The position numbers were made by a program, and so were the translations under genes. Under the pieces are notes generated by a model, which ran no database searches, was not told the DNA's origin, and saw nothing but the letters and a program-made list of their open reading frames with translations. Source: Heracleum sosnowskyi (lineage: Eukaryota; Streptophyta; Magnoliopsida; Apiales; Apiaceae). From it: DNA of 64,000 bases. Location: the NCBI GenBank assembly GCA_030848705.1, contig CM061239.1:86720363-86784362 (forward strand), written 5' to 3'. Shown here piece by piece: positions 63,538 through 64,000 of this stretch (positions are counted from its first letter, which is position 1; each line of letters starts with the position of its first letter).

Positions 63538-64000
63538 ATCGCAGATGATGATGAATAAACAATAATTGGCTTAATCAAACAGTTCATATAAGAGAAGGAA
63601 GGATCACAATTGATATCTCGAAGGTTTACAGATCTTCTCAACGGTGTATGGATACACTCGTTGCAATAAGTAGAATAACAGTTATGATGCTGGAAATGAA
63701 TGACAAGGGAATAAATACAGTTCTATAAAAGAGGTTTATCATATATATATAGATAGAGTCAGTACAAGCGTAGAACGCTTCAAAAGAAAATATATCATGG
63801 CTGAACCATAACTGCCGACCAGCAATACAACAACAAAAATGCAACAACAACCCGAGGCGTTCCTATAAGCCCGGTGCACTGCTGATTCTACAATATGCAT
63901 CTATATACTAACTATCTAGAACCATACATCCATGTCACATCTGTCTGCTACCGATACCTGCTCACAGATCACCTGCTCCTGCCGGCCATAACGGGGGTCC
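63538..64000 (-). other. 5' untranslated region of the Tekay element
   Basis: 463 bp between the gag start and the window edge; no PBS or LTR end is visible, so the leader is longer than this. Contains a short AT microsatellite near 63740. Confidence 0.7.

Larger units (their letters stand above)
55601..64000 (-). mobile_element. Tekay/Del-type Ty3/gypsy chromovirus (3' part)
   Basis: On the minus strand: 5' untranslated region (64000-63538), an intact gag-pol (63537-58924), the polypurine tract and the 3' LTR (58884-55601). The 5' LTR and PBS are right of the window. The bases next to the LTR, ATTAC (55596-55600), should be the target duplication. It is inserted in Athila gag. The open frame suggests a young copy. 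Confidence 0.93.

Noticed and set aside
1..64000. tRNA, rRNA, CRISPR or bacterial features
   Set aside because: None visible; introns, LTR elements and MITEs show plant nuclear DNA.

Overview
The window is plant nuclear DNA, almost certainly from a eudicot. Two host genes with plant-type exon structure sit in a landscape made mostly of transposable elements. The host genes are the 3' half of HEMB (delta-aminolevulinate dehydratase, + strand, 4682-6047) and a complete filament-like plant protein gene (FPP, - strand, 47576-50618). A small unrecognised ORF with an AT-hook-like motif (8883-9404, - strand) may be a third. The sequence does not identify the species.

Layout. 1-4621: 5' part of a Sirevirus-type Ty1/copia element (A) in an intron of HEMB, antisense to the gene. 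4682-6047: last five HEMB exons. 6048-10103: mostly non-coding. 10104-14761: a second, decayed Sirevirus (B) without RT, RNase H or 3' LTR. 14762-16450: AT-rich repeats with Helitron-like ends. 16451-20316: a non-autonomous LTR element filled with a 14-bp tandem array. 20929-36129: a Tork/Tnt1-type copia element (- strand, RT deleted) that itself contains a young, intact 12.2-kb Sirevirus (C, + strand, 23452-35612). The non-autonomous element and the Tork element both lie inside one hAT transposase pseudogene (16396-16450, 20317-20928, 36130-36232). 37017-46279: a complete MULE with about 83-bp TIRs and a perfect 9-bp target duplication; it carries a transposase pseudogene, a second + strand ORF and an antisense plant-mobile-domain/Ulp1-protease gene. 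46280-47575: AT-rich spacer. 47576-51223: FPP. 51435-52772: three MITEs. About 52849-55600: Athila-type gypsy fragment. 55601-64000: Tekay-type chromovirus with a 3.3-kb LTR and an intact 1537-residue gag-pol, running off the right edge.

The least ordinary material is in the Sireviruses. Element C has two long ORFs downstream of pol, preceded by what looks like a complete plant promoter. The octamer AAACTCTG recurs at least 24 times on its + strand, in LTRs, coding and non-coding DNA. Element A shows the same behaviour with a different motif (TTTCGTTGA). All three Sireviruses keep a splice-acceptor-like TGCAG|GG just after the gag stop, although the gag/pol frame relation differs between them.
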